From NCBI GenBank assembly GCA_047974225.1, contig JBKECD010000074.1:1-14881 (forward strand): DNA of 14,881 nucleotides, in the 5' to 3' direction. Under the pieces are notes generated by a model. That model was not told where the DNA came from. It worked only from the letters and a program-made list of their open reading frames with translations, and ran no database searches. Every line of letters starts with the position of its first letter. Positions within the stretch are counted from its first letter, which is position 1. Shown here one piece after another: positions 14,543 to 14,881 of this stretch. This DNA is from JBKEDC01 sp047974225. GTDB lineage: Bacteria; Bacteroidota; Bacteroidia; Bacteroidales; Prolixibacteraceae. Both the position numbers and the translations under genes were made by a program.

Positions 14543-14571
14543 CTATATTATATAGATATGCTGCAAAGATA
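14543..14571 (-). promoter_or_regulatory. feoAB -7 box and overlapping palindrome
   Basis: On the minus strand TATCTTTG (14564-14571) fits TAnnTTTG, 27 bases before the feoAB ATG; no -33 TTTG is seen at normal distance. Between it and the ATG is a perfect 13-bp palindrome, CTATAT-T-ATATAG (14543-14555), close to the expected transcript start. It is in the right place for an iron-responsive repressor, but it is AT-only apart from its ends and no regulator can be named. Confidence 0.5.
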
Positions 14572-14633
14572 GTGTTCTTTCTTAAATTGATTCTAAATAA
14601 AACAAAAGACTTCAGTCTAGTTTCCATTCTTAA

Positions 14634-14881
14634 GGTGGGTTCTAAAAATTAGTTTTTTTGATTTTTCAGACAAAACAGAAGCGAAGAACCCATTAACGCC
14701 ACTGCTCAATCAGTTTTAATTTGTGATAATATATAGTTTTTTTCTACTTCATTCTCTTTTTTCTTACAACAAGACGCAATCATCCCATGATATTCAATCT
14801 CAATACTTGTTCAAATCTAAAAAGGTTATAGGTTAAATTCATCAATCCGATTATTCCAGTTGCTCGTTTTATTCCCACCGA
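14634..14881. mobile_element. end of an insertion sequence (rest outside window)
   Basis: The terminus GGTGGGTTCTAAAAATTAG at 14634-14652 resembles the MITE terminus at 8964-8982. It is followed by about 127 non-coding bases and the 3' end of a transposase gene on the minus strand. The other end and any target duplication are outside the window. Confidence 0.75.
14780..14881 (-). CDS. transposase, C-terminal 33 residues (partial)
   Basis: The frame enters from the right edge and ends at TGA (14780-14782). It reads GIKRATGIIGLMNLTYNLFRFEQVLRLN, which resembles the C-terminal helix of DDE transposases of the IS4/IS5/IS1182 kind found in Bacteroidetes. Family assignment is not possible from 33 residues. 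The catalytic domain is outside the window, so intactness is unknown. Confidence 0.7.
   Translation of the reverse strand, partial: SVGIKRATGIIGLMNLTYNLFRFEQVLRLNIMG

Overview
The window looks like a chromosome segment of a member of the Bacteroidetes, most likely Bacteroidales. Four things support this. The mraZ-rsmH-ftsL-ftsI gene order has the short Bacteroidetes-type FtsL. FeoA is fused to FeoB, with a tiny FeoB-associated Cys-rich protein downstream. Several genes carry the Bacteroidetes sigma-type -7 box TAnnTTTG, and the tRNA-Cys gene has a full TTTG-N19-TAnnTTTG promoter. Ribosome-binding sites are weak or absent throughout. No genus can be named from the sequence alone.

Layout. 1-3816 (minus strand): start of the division and cell wall cluster, in transcription order mraZ, rsmH, ftsL, ftsI; ftsI runs off the left edge. 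3817-4900: about 1.1 kb without a credible gene. It holds 10-bp-spaced TGACTGA-type boxes upstream of mraZ (candidate MraZ operator), a decayed mobile-element end, a 20-bp near-perfect inverted repeat and an 11-unit, 42-bp tandem array. 4898-5062: tRNA-Cys(GCA) on the minus strand, with a clear promoter and terminator. 5099-7368: divergent folB (minus) and glnS (plus), the latter closed by a strong terminator. 7460-8232: a two-gene module (GNAT-like protein plus a 56-residue basic protein) flanked by 24-bp perfect direct repeats and inserted just ahead of rpe (8244-8900). 8964-9150: a 187-bp MITE-like element with perfect 19-bp terminal inverted repeats. 9195-9732: an antitoxin gene overlapping a RelE-family toxin gene that is broken by an in-frame TGA. 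9785-10501: a DUF169 protein. 10519-11876: a AAA/DUF4143 ATPase gene bracketed by two identical 61-bp repeats, each with a perfect 18-bp palindrome arm. 11925-14536 (minus): feoAB and the small Cys-rich partner, for ferrous iron uptake. 14634-14881: the end of an insertion sequence, with a terminal repeat related to that of the MITE and the last 33 codons of its transposase.

Housekeeping genes (division, folate, tRNA charging, pentose phosphate, iron) alternate with compact accessory cassettes. Three of these cassettes are delimited by repeats that can be seen directly: 24-bp direct repeats, 61-bp direct repeats, and 19-bp inverted repeats. The most interesting candidates are the repeat-bracketed ATPase cassette, the repeat-bracketed GNAT/small-protein pair, the 42-bp tandem array beside a large inverted repeat, and the proposed MraZ operator.
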